Assembly (NCBI GenBank): GCA_031411575.1
Contig: JANOBJ010000307.1
Span: 1-21,396, forward strand
DNA from: JANOBJ01 sp031411575
GTDB taxonomy: Bacteria; Pseudomonadota; Gammaproteobacteria; Burkholderiales; Burkholderiaceae_C
DNA length: 21,396 nt
Reading direction: 5' to 3'
A program made the translations under genes and the position numbers. The notes under the pieces are model-generated. The model did no database searches, was not told where the DNA came from, and was given only the letters and a program-made list of their open reading frames with translations. This document shows positions 14,519 through 21,396 of this stretch, piece by piece (position 1 is the stretch's first letter; each line of letters begins with the position of its first letter).

Positions 14519-15012
14519 TAGTCAGTCCCTGCCGTTACAAAGATTGGGGGAGTGACCCCGCAATTGATGCCGCCGGCGGCAGCGGGAGGCCATTTCAGGC
14601 TCTGCGAATCGTCGTGGTTGAGAGGTATCTTGATGCAAATAGTTACGTTCTCCCCAGCTTTTGACATCAATTTTCTCAATTTTGAAACAAGAATTAAGTC
14701 CAGATTAATTTTCAAAATTACGCTCGACGTAAGAAAATAGCCAATGATTTCAACAGTCTATTAAGTAAAATTAAGATATCGGCCTGCTGCGCCGCCTCCA
14801 TTCGCGTCCGATGGTGTAAGGCGCAGAAGCCTCGTCGAGTCTTAAAAATGCTTCAGCTTTGAAACACTTGTCAGGATCGACGACGCTGAATCGAACCCCC
14901 AAAATTCGCAACCACTTGTAACTACTTGATTCGATTGGGAATCCTGCTCGGTCGCCGCGCGTGGCACACGACTTGATAACCACCCCTGCATAGAAGCAGG
15001 GAGCTATCGGAA
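14519..15012. other. Non-coding stretch with an AT-rich patch
   Basis: I see no supported gene in these 494 bp. Bases 14630-14790 are visibly AT-rich in a GC-rich neighbourhood. TTGACA is at 14661-14666, but the hexamer 17 bases further on (GAAACA) is a poor -10, and TAAAAT at 14766-14771 has no -35, so no promoter is assigned. Short open frames on both strands lack recognisable products. The region separates the housekeeping ppc gene from the peroxidase locus and may mark an insertion boundary. Confidence 0.5.
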
Positions 15013-15414
15013 ATGATCAGGGTTACAGGTTTGTGGCGAGCGGCTGTGCAACTCAGGTTGCGCACGCGTTTAACGACCCGGGACATGCGTCTTCCTGGCG
15101 CACCGTTCCGCCTGCCGAACTCGCACCGCTGGATCACCGTGATGGTCTATGCGGCCTGCGTCCTGGCGCCCGTGGGCCTTGCTTGGCTGCTGCAGTCGAC
15201 CGCACAAGCCTCGAGCAAACGTCCAGTTCAGCCCTCCCTCATCCCATTTGCTGACACGCGCTCTGCAGCCACGGCATCGACCGATGCATCGGCCGTTCGT
15301 GTGTCCACCCACAACAGCCCATGGGGTCTCGAACCCCACAGGGTCAAGGAATCTGTCGCAAAAGCGGCGGAAGCGGCCAGGCCATCCATCCCGGTACCCG
15401 GAAATCGGCCCTAG
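15013..15414 (+). CDS. Hypothetical small membrane-anchored protein upstream of the peroxidase
   Basis: I do not recognise this 133-residue product. It has an Arg-rich N-terminus (1-40), one hydrophobic segment at about 41-60 (WITVMVYAACVLAPVGLAWLL) and a Ser/Ala/Pro-rich tail of about 70 residues that would lie outside the cytoplasm under the positive-inside rule. AGGGAG at 14998-15003, 9 bp before the ATG, supports the start; an in-frame ATG at 15085 would keep the membrane segment. The stop is 57 bp before the giant peroxidase gene on the same strand, so the two may be co-transcribed. It could be an accessory of export or heme loading, but that is only a guess from position. Confidence 0.55.
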   Translation: MIRVTGLWRAAVQLRLRTRLTTRDMRLPGAPFRLPNSHRWITVMVYAACVLAPVGLAWLLQSTAQASSKRPVQPSLIPFADTRSAATASTDASAVRVSTHNSPWGLEPHRVKESVAKAAEAARPSIPVPGNRP

Positions 15415-15471
15415 TCGGCATCAGCAGGCAATTCAAAACAGTTATCAACTCATGACTTAAGGGGAAGAAAA

Positions 15472-18400
15472 ATGGCTTCATATACCAAACACGACCTGGA
15501 ATTCATCCTGGCGCAAATCAAGATCGCCGAGGCCGATGTGGCCGGTGGCGATGCAATCAACGTCGCCGACCTGGTGCCCAGCCCGTTGCTGCCGTGGGGT
15601 CTGCGCACAGTCAGCGGCGAACAGAACAACCTGATGCCCGGCCAGGAAGGCTACGGCTCTGCCGACGGCACCTTCCCCCGTATGCTGGATCCTGTGTTCA
15701 ATCAGGCCGAGAACACGCCTGCCGGGTTCGGTCCGCCCACTCCAACCAGCTACAGCCAGACCTCGGGGCTGGTGTTCGACTCGCAGCCGCGCACCATCAG
15801 CAACCTGATTGTGGACCAGACGTTTGGCAACCGCGCAGCCGTCATTGCAGCCCTGGAGCGCGCTGGGTCGGCCGATGCCGGTGCCGACGCCGACGCGATT
15901 GCCGCCGCGCAGGGCATCGCCGCAGCAGCGGCCGCCGCGCTGCCCGCTGCGCAGTCGACCGCAGATGCCGCCAATGCCAGCCTTGGCACCGCGCAAAGCG
16001 CCAACAGCGCAGCGCAATCCGCCTTGACCACGGCCCTGGACGCGAACACCCTCGCACAAGGCAACAAGACCGCTGCGTTGGGAACGCTGCAGGGCACCCA
16101 ATCCGCGACGGGCTCGGCGCTGGGCGAGTTGCAGGCTGCCCAAAGCGCAGCCACCAGCGCCGCCAGCACGCTGAGCGTGGCTGGCGCCACCTTGACCACC
16201 GCCAACGGCCTTGCCACCTCGACCGCATCGCAAGCGGCGGCAGATATCACTGCGCGTGGGGTGGCCCTCTCGGCTTTCGGCACGGCGTCAGCCGCAGCAG
16301 CGCTTGCCGATCAGCAAGAAGCGGATGCACTGGCCACTCTCAACAATGCGGCGCCGGGTTCGCCCGAGCAGGCTGCAGCACAGACTGCGTATGACGCTGC
16401 GGTCGCGGCATCGAATGCCGCCACAGCGGCTGCCAATGCTGCGCTGCTCGAATTCGGCATCGCCGCTGCCACGGCCGCCGCCTCGACCCAGGCGGCGCTG
16501 GATGCAGCAGCCGATCAGGCCGACGCACAGGCGGCCTTCGACGCCGCCGTCACAGCCGATGCTGCTGCACAGGCCAACCTGGCGACCGAGCAGGGCGAGT
16601 ACCAGGCCGCCGTCGATGCACAGGCCACCGCGCAATCCGACTATGACGCTGCGGCCTTGCTGGCCGATGGAACCGCCGCAGCCCTGGCGACAGCCCAAGG
16701 CGACGCCGACGGGGCCACCGCGGATCTGGCCGCTGCCCAAGGGGTGGCCGACGGCGCCAACGGCGCATTGGCGGATGCCCAGGCGCTGGCCGATTCGACG
16801 GCCGCCAACGCCATTGAGTTGCCGGCCAGCCTGGGTCTGGAAGTGTCGGACAACGGCACGATCTTCATTCCCAACCAAGCCACCGATGAAGGCCTGTCGG
16901 CTCAGTACAACTCCTGGTTCACCCTGTTCGGCCAGTTTTTCGACCATGGCCTGGACCTCGTCGCCAAGGGTGGCAGCGGCACGGTGTTCATCCCGCTCAA
17001 GCCGGACGATCCGCTGTACGTGGAAGGCAGCCACACCAATTTCATGGTGCTGACCCGCGCGACCAACCAGCCAGGCGCTGATGGCGTCCTGGGTACGGCT
17101 GACGACATCCACGAAGCGGTCAACACCACGTCCCCCTTTGTCGACCAGAACCAGACGTACAGCTCGCACCCGTCGCACCAGGTATTCCTGCGCGCGTACG
17201 AGTTGGTGGAAGGCCGCCCTCGGGCGACCGGCGAACTGATCGAAAACCGTGACCTCGGTGCCGATGGCATTTACGGCACGGCAGACGATGTGCTGCTGGG
17301 CGGCATGGCCACCTGGGAAGTCGTCAAGGCACAAGCGCGCGACATTCTCGGCATCAATCTGTCCGACGCCGACGTAACGGGCGGCCCCCTGCTGGCGACC
17401 GACGACTACGGCAACTTCCTGCCCGGCAACAGTGGCCTGCCGCAGCTCGTGACCGCCGCCGGGCTGGTGGAAGGCGTCATTGGCGCGCCGATCAGCACGG
17501 CGCAAGCTATTCGCGGTGGTTACGCGTTCCTGGACGACATCGCGCACCACGCCGCCCCGCGCAACAGCAATGGCACCATGAAAACCGCCGACGCTGACAA
17601 CGTGGTTGGCGACGACGGCGTGTCCGCCACCTACGACGATGAGCTGCTCAACGCGCACTACATCGCCGGCGATGGCCGCGTCAACGAAAACATCGGCTTG
17701 ACGGCTGTACATGCGGTGTTCCACTCCGAGCACAACCGATTGGTCGAACACACCAAGGAAGTGGTGCTCGCCTCCAATGATCTGGCTTTCCTGAACCAGT
17801 GGCTCATGCCCACCGGCCAACTGACAGCGCTGCCCGCGCCCGGCGATGTGCTGGAGTGGAACGGAGAGCGTGTGTTCCAGGCCGCCAAGTTCGGCACTGA
17901 AATGCAGTACCAGCATTTGGTGTTCGAGGAATTTGCCCGCAAGGTGCAGGTGCAGGTGGACGTGTTTGCCGGCTACGACAGCACCATCAACCCCTCCATC
18001 GTGGCCGAATTCGCACACGTGGTGTATCGCTTCGGCCACTCCATGCTGAACGAGACCGTGGACCGGTTTGACACCAACTTCGGAATGGTGAACGGCGCAG
18101 ACCAGATCGGCCTGATCGAGGCCTTCCTGAACCCGCTTGAATACGCCGCCAGCGGTGCGAACTCAGGAGATGCCGCCGGCGCCATCGTGCGCGGCATGAC
18201 GCGCCAGGTGGGTAACGAACTCGACGAGTTCGTCACCGAAGCCCTGCGCAATAACCTGGTGGGCCTGCCGCTTGATCTCGCCGCCATCAATCTGGCACGC
18301 GGTCGTGAAACTGGTGTGCCCTCACTGAACGCCGCGCGTCGCGAGTTCTTTGCCGGTACCAGCGATGCGCAACTGAAGCCCTACGAGAGCTGGGTGGACT

Positions 18401-21396
18401 TTGCCAACAACGTCAAGCACGCCGAATCGGTGGTCAATTTCATCGCGGCATACGGCACGCACGGGGCACTGACGGCCAGCGATGTCGACACGCTGGCAGA
18501 CAAGCGCGCGGGGGCCACCGCGCTGGTGATGGGTGGCTCGGCCGTGATCAACGCGGGGACCGCACAAGAGCGCACGTTTGTCGCCAACGACGCAGATCGC
18601 CTGGCGTTCCTGAACAGCACCGGCGCATACGCCAGCCTGCCCAGCGGCGTCACCACGACCGGCGTGGACGCGATTGACTTCTGGATTGGCGGCTTGGCCG
18701 AGCGGCAGATGCCTTTCGGCGGTTTGCTCGGCTCGACCTTCAACTTCGTGTTTGAAACCCAGCTCGAAATGCTGCAGGACGGTGACCGGATGTACTACCT
18801 GGCGCGCACCGCCGGCCTGAACTTCCTGAAGGAACTGGAAGCGAACTCGTTTGCATCGATGATCATGCGCAACACCGATGCCACGCACTTGCCGGGTGAC
18901 GTGTTCTCGGTGCCCAACTTCAACCTGGAAGTGGATCAATCCAAACAGTACACCGGGCTGAATGAGAGCGCTGGGCTGGACGGGATAATGGGCAATGCCG
19001 ATGATGACATTGGGGCTGACGGCATTGCCAACAACACCGACCCGACCGGCGGCACGATCTTCTCGCAGCTGGTGGTGCGCGACAACCCCAGCACGGTAGG
19101 CGCGGACAGCAACTACCTCAAGTTCACCGGTGGCGAGCACGTGGTGCTCGGCGGTACGGCCGGCAACGACACCCTGATTGCCAGCATTGGCGACGACACC
19201 ATCTGGGGCGATGGAGGCGATGACCGCATTGAAGGCGGCGACGGCGTGGACATCCTCAACGGCGGGGCCGGCAATGACATCATCACCGACCTCGGTGGCG
19301 ACGACAACATCAAAGGCGGAGACGGTGACGACGTTGTCAGCGGCGGCAATGGCTTCGATCTGATCATCGCCGGTCGCGGCAGTGACTTCGTGGTGGCCGG
19401 TGAAGATCCAAAAGAGGTTTTCGGCGGCGGCGGCAATGACTTCATCCTGGGCAGCAGCACGTTTGACACCGTGTTTGGCGACGAAGGCGATGACTGGATC
19501 GAAGGCGGCGGCTCGGCCGACCTGCTGCAGGGCGACATGGGCGACCCGTTCCAGGCCAGCACGATTTTTGGCAACGATGTGATCATTGGCAGCGGTGGCA
19601 ATGACGACTACGACTCGGAATCGGGCGACGACATCATGGTCATGGGCGCTGGCACCCAGCGCGCCGAGGGCATGCTGGGCTTTGACTGGGTCACCCACAA
19701 AAACCAGGCCTTCAGTGCGGAGGCCGACCTCAACTTCACCGGTCTGCTCCCCCCCACGGTGGACAACCTCAAGGACCGTTTTGACAACGTGGAAGGCGTC
19801 TCAGGCTGGATACACAACGACATCCTGCGCGGCGACAGCTTCGGCTCGACGGAACTGCTGAATGAGGCGGTTGTCGGGGATGTGCGCACCAACCACGCGC
19901 TGAACAACACCCAGCAGATTGCCCTGATTGACGGTCTGCAAGAGTTCCTGGACAGCATGCTGGGTGCTGGTCAGACTGCTTTCTCGGGCGGCAACATCCT
20001 GATGGGCGGCGGCGGCAGCGACATCATCGAGGGTCGCGGCGGCAACGACCTGATTGACGGTGACGCCTGGCTGAATGTGCGTATCGGCGTGAGTGGTCAC
20101 CCCACCATCACCAGCGCCGAGAACATGGCTGAAATTGCCCCACTGCTCTTCTCAGGCGAGATCAAGCCGAGTCAGCTCAGCATCGTGCGGGAAATCCTGT
20201 CGGCCCCGGCAGGCGCGAGCAGCGACATCGCGGTGTTCTCGGACATCCGGGACAACTACCTGATTTCCACTGGCGAGAACGGCACGGTTACCGTTTCGCA
20301 CGTTGCCGGCACGCTGACCGACGGGACAGACACGTTGCGCAACATCGAGCGGATCCAGTTCTCCGATCAAATGCTTGTCATCGGTGGCGACAATATCCCC
20401 GCGACTGGTGAGCCTGAGATATTCGGTGACCCAATTGAGGATGGCACGCTAATCGCCACCTTGGGCTCGGTCGTTGACGGGAACGGCATCAACCCGTTCA
20501 CGGTGCAGTTCACGTGGCAAGCTGAGATCAATCCTGACGAATGGGCGGATGTCGCGACCGGTGACACCTTCACCCCTGGCGACGCACACGTCGGGCTGGC
20601 GTTGCGGGTTGTCGCGGGGTTCACTGATATCACCGGTACACCCGAATTCCGTACCTCGGCTCCGACAGCACCCGTCGTGAACATCAACGACGCCCCAGTC
20701 GGGCTGCCGACGATCACCGGTACCGTCGCGGAGAACCAGACACTGACCGCCAATATGGCTGGCGTTACGGACGCTGACGGCCTGGGCATTGCGACCTACA
20801 CCTGGCTGCGCGACGGCGTGCAGATCGAGGGCGCGGGCCTGAGCACCTATGCACTCGGCGACGCCGATGTGGGGTCCGTGATTCAGGTTCAAGCAACCTA
20901 CACCGATGCAAACGGCACTGTTGAGACGATTTTGAGTGACCCGACTCCCGTTGTCGCCAACGTGAATGACGCGCCTACTGGCTTCCCTGTCATCAGTGGT
21001 ATCGCCGTCGAGGACCAACTGCTGAGTGTCGATACCAGCGGTATCAACGACGTAGATGGCCTGGGCGCGTTCAGCTACCAATGGACTCGTGATGGTGTTG
21101 ACGTTGCGGGCGCAACCGGGGTGGGCTACACCTTGGGCGACGCTGATGTGGGCGCCCAAATCCGGGTCCGTGTGAGCTACACCGACAGCAACGGCATTGC
21201 AGAGAGCGTGCAATCACCGTCTACTGCGGTGGTTGCCAACATCAACGACGCTGTGACCGGCACCGTCACCATCAACAACACCGCCCCCGACCTGGGCCGC
21301 ACCCTGAACGCCATCAGTCTGCTGGCCGACGCGGACGGTCTGGGCGCCATTGGCTACCAGTGGGAGTCCTCGGCCAACGGCGGGGCGACCTGGGCC
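15472..21396 (+). CDS. Giant animal-type heme peroxidase with RTX and adhesin-like repeats (3' end beyond window)
   Basis: The frame is open for 1975 codons to the window end; ATG follows AAGGGGA at 15459-15465. Layout: N-terminal peroxidase part (1-130), Ala-rich helical insert (about 134-447), peroxidase core (about 450-1170), RTX repeats (1227-1355 and 1506-1531), then tandem 93-residue domains from about 1644. Peroxidase-cyclooxygenase superfamily residues are present: Gln488, Asp491 and distal His492 in GQFFDHG; Arg736 and Glu739 in GRVNEN; proximal His856 in RFGHSMLNE; Asn940 in INLARGRETG. Asp491 and Glu739 match the heme-ester residues of myeloperoxidase; the position of its heme-linked Met is Asn740. 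There is no signal peptide, which with RTX repeats suggests type I secretion. Relatives are bacterial peroxicins, including the Mn(II)-oxidising MopA; Mn oxidation here is unproven. Confidence 0.93.
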   Translation, partial: MASYTKHDLEFILAQIKIAEADVAGGDAINVADLVPSPLLPWGLRTVSGEQNNLMPGQEGYGSADGTFPRMLDPVFNQAENTPAGFGPPTPTSYSQTSGLVFDSQPRTISNLIVDQTFGNRAAVIAALERAGSADAGADADAIAAAQGIAAAAAAALPAAQSTADAANASLGTAQSANSAAQSALTTALDANTLAQGNKTAALGTLQGTQSATGSALGELQAAQSAATSAASTLSVAGATLTTANGLATSTASQAAADITARGVALSAFGTASAAAALADQQEADALATLNNAAPGSPEQAAAQTAYDAAVAASNAATAAANAALLEFGIAAATAAASTQAALDAAADQADAQAAFDAAVTADAAAQANLATEQGEYQAAVDAQATAQSDYDAAALLADGTAAALATAQGDADGATADLAAAQGVADGANGALADAQALADSTAANAIELPASLGLEVSDNGTIFIPNQATDEGLSAQYNSWFTLFGQFFDHGLDLVAKGGSGTVFIPLKPDDPLYVEGSHTNFMVLTRATNQPGADGVLGTADDIHEAVNTTSPFVDQNQTYSSHPSHQVFLRAYELVEGRPRATGELIENRDLGADGIYGTADDVLLGGMATWEVVKAQARDILGINLSDADVTGGPLLATDDYGNFLPGNSGLPQLVTAAGLVEGVIGAPISTAQAIRGGYAFLDDIAHHAAPRNSNGTMKTADADNVVGDDGVSATYDDELLNAHYIAGDGRVNENIGLTAVHAVFHSEHNRLVEHTKEVVLASNDLAFLNQWLMPTGQLTALPAPGDVLEWNGERVFQAAKFGTEMQYQHLVFEEFARKVQVQVDVFAGYDSTINPSIVAEFAHVVYRFGHSMLNETVDRFDTNFGMVNGADQIGLIEAFLNPLEYAASGANSGDAAGAIVRGMTRQVGNELDEFVTEALRNNLVGLPLDLAAINLARGRETGVPSLNAARREFFAGTSDAQLKPYESWVDFANNVKHAESVVNFIAAYGTHGALTASDVDTLADKRAGATALVMGGSAVINAGTAQERTFVANDADRLAFLNSTGAYASLPSGVTTTGVDAIDFWIGGLAERQMPFGGLLGSTFNFVFETQLEMLQDGDRMYYLARTAGLNFLKELEANSFASMIMRNTDATHLPGDVFSVPNFNLEVDQSKQYTGLNESAGLDGIMGNADDDIGADGIANNTDPTGGTIFSQLVVRDNPSTVGADSNYLKFTGGEHVVLGGTAGNDTLIASIGDDTIWGDGGDDRIEGGDGVDILNGGAGNDIITDLGGDDNIKGGDGDDVVSGGNGFDLIIAGRGSDFVVAGEDPKEVFGGGGNDFILGSSTFDTVFGDEGDDWIEGGGSADLLQGDMGDPFQASTIFGNDVIIGSGGNDDYDSESGDDIMVMGAGTQRAEGMLGFDWVTHKNQAFSAEADLNFTGLLPPTVDNLKDRFDNVEGVSGWIHNDILRGDSFGSTELLNEAVVGDVRTNHALNNTQQIALIDGLQEFLDSMLGAGQTAFSGGNILMGGGGSDIIEGRGGNDLIDGDAWLNVRIGVSGHPTITSAENMAEIAPLLFSGEIKPSQLSIVREILSAPAGASSDIAVFSDIRDNYLISTGENGTVTVSHVAGTLTDGTDTLRNIERIQFSDQMLVIGGDNIPATGEPEIFGDPIEDGTLIATLGSVVDGNGINPFTVQFTWQAEINPDEWADVATGDTFTPGDAHVGLALRVVAGFTDITGTPEFRTSAPTAPVVNINDAPVGLPTITGTVAENQTLTANMAGVTDADGLGIATYTWLRDGVQIEGAGLSTYALGDADVGSVIQVQATYTDANGTVETILSDPTPVVANVNDAPTGFPVISGIAVEDQLLSVDTSGINDVDGLGAFSYQWTRDGVDVAGATGVGYTLGDADVGAQIRVRVSYTDSNGIAESVQSPSTAVVANINDAVTGTVTINNTAPDLGRTLNAISLLADADGLGAIGYQWESSANGGATWA
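15868..16812 (+). other. Ala-rich helical insert in the peroxidase gene
   Basis: Residues about 134-447 consist mainly of Ala with Gln, Asp, Thr and Ser in irregular helical-looking units such as AAQSAATSAAS and AAYDAAVAASNAA-like stretches. There are almost no aromatic residues, no Cys and few Pro. It is flanked by TFGNRAAVIAALERAG and IELPASLGLEV, segments that appear to belong to one peroxidase fold, so it looks like an extended coiled-coil or helical stalk inserted into the N-terminal part of the enzyme. Confidence 0.75.
19150..19536 (+). repeat. RTX (hemolysin-type) calcium-binding repeat block 1
   Basis: The block encodes glycine/aspartate nonapeptides of the GGxGxDxUx type, for example GGTAGNDTL, GGDGVDILN, GGAGNDIIT, GGDGDDVVS and GGGGNDFIL. 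These fold into a parallel beta-roll that binds calcium outside the cell. About a dozen units can be counted, some degenerate. Confidence 0.93.
19987..20067 (+). repeat. RTX calcium-binding repeat block 2
   Basis: A second short block encodes GGNILMGGGGSDIIEGRG followed by GNDLIDGD (residues about 1506-1531), separated from the first by about 150 residues of non-RTX sequence that includes GDDIMVMGAGTQ. Two to three repeats are recognisable. Confidence 0.88.
20401..21396 (+). repeat. Tandem adhesin-like domains, about 93 residues each
   Basis: Units begin at about 20401 (first, divergent), 20692, 20971 and 21250 (last, cut by the window); the last three have a period of exactly 279 bp. Each holds ITG or similar, DADGLG, YxWxRDG, LGDADVG, RVxxSYTD and ends in VVANINDA. 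This is the Ig-like / cadherin-like pattern of large secreted bacterial adhesins. Nucleotide identity between units is moderate, so these are old duplications. Confidence 0.85.

Noticed and set aside
14519..14600. A terminator after ppc using GGGG-AGTGA-CCCC or GCCGCCGGCGGC
   Set aside because: Neither stem is followed by a T-run, and both are weak or common in GC-rich DNA, so no intrinsic terminator is called.
14889..14936. AATCGAA / TTCGATT inverted repeat resembling a tRNA T-arm end
   Set aside because: No acceptor stem, anticodon arm or CCA end can be folded around it. The arms are only 7 bp with a loop of more than 30 bases.
14771..14983. Minus-strand frame of 70 codons in the ppc-peroxidase gap (possible gene remnant)
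   Set aside because: The product (with VVDPDKCFKAEAF and TIGREWRRR) is not one I can place in any family, and there is no clear start signal. It could be a relic but I cannot support it.
16288..18039. Minus-strand frame of 583 codons opposite the peroxidase core, and a similar one at 18322-19698
   Set aside because: The opposite strand encodes the conserved heme peroxidase and RTX motifs. The antisense products are Gly/Val/His/Ala-rich shadows with no domain.

Overview
This is a GC-rich bacterial chromosome segment, most likely from a betaproteobacterium of the order Burkholderiales, family Comamonadaceae (Rhodoferax / Polaromonas / Acidovorax-like). The placement is inferred from gene order and gene content (rluC divergent from rne; hemC-hemD-hemX-hemY divergent from ppc; an rluC / HAD phosphatase / Rieske / S49 peptidase cluster) and from the codon usage. 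No database search was run.

Layout. (1) 1-132: two copies, period 87 bp, of a GC-rich hairpin repeat. (2) 154-3228, minus strand: a tight four-gene operon, rluC, HAD-family phosphatase, small Rieske ferredoxin-like protein, membrane-anchored S49 peptidase, with overlaps or gaps of a few bases. (3) 3229-3765: a long divergent leader, with a perfect TATAAT box on the plus strand at 3214-3219, feeding rne. (4) 3766-7071, plus: RNase E with a very long Arg/Gly/Glu-rich tail, closed by a strong bidirectional terminator at 7096-7126. (5) 7176-11360, minus: hemC, hemD, hemX and hemY of the tetrapyrrole branch. (6) 11471-14518, plus: phosphoenolpyruvate carboxylase, carrying three in-frame tandem 69-bp repeats. 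(7) 14519-15012: a non-coding stretch with a marked AT-rich patch. (8) 15013-15414: a small putative membrane protein of unknown function. (9) 15472 to the window end: a giant open gene (at least 1975 codons) for an animal-type heme peroxidase with RTX calcium-binding repeats and tandem 93-residue adhesin-like domains. It is probably secreted by a type I system and resembles the bacterial peroxicin / MopA manganese-oxidising peroxidases.

The first 14.5 kb is housekeeping: rRNA pseudouridylation, RNA decay, heme synthesis and anaplerosis. The last 6 kb is accessory. A possible functional link is that heme made by the hem genes is the cofactor of the peroxidase, but nothing in the sequence shows co-regulation.

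The most striking observation is two families of short interspersed palindromic elements that enter protein-coding genes in frame. Family 1 is the GC-rich two-hairpin element (copies at 1-132 and three copies inside ppc). It keeps an identical 15-nt loop, while its stem arms change in a compensatory way. Family 2 is an element of about 44 bp ending in TGCTA-N9-TAGCA. It occurs five times here: inside the S49 peptidase gene, the rne leader, the rne tail, hemD and ppc. Four of the five lie within coding sequence without breaking the frame. They behave like the Rickettsia palindromic elements known from other bacteria, but belong to a different lineage and have different sequences.
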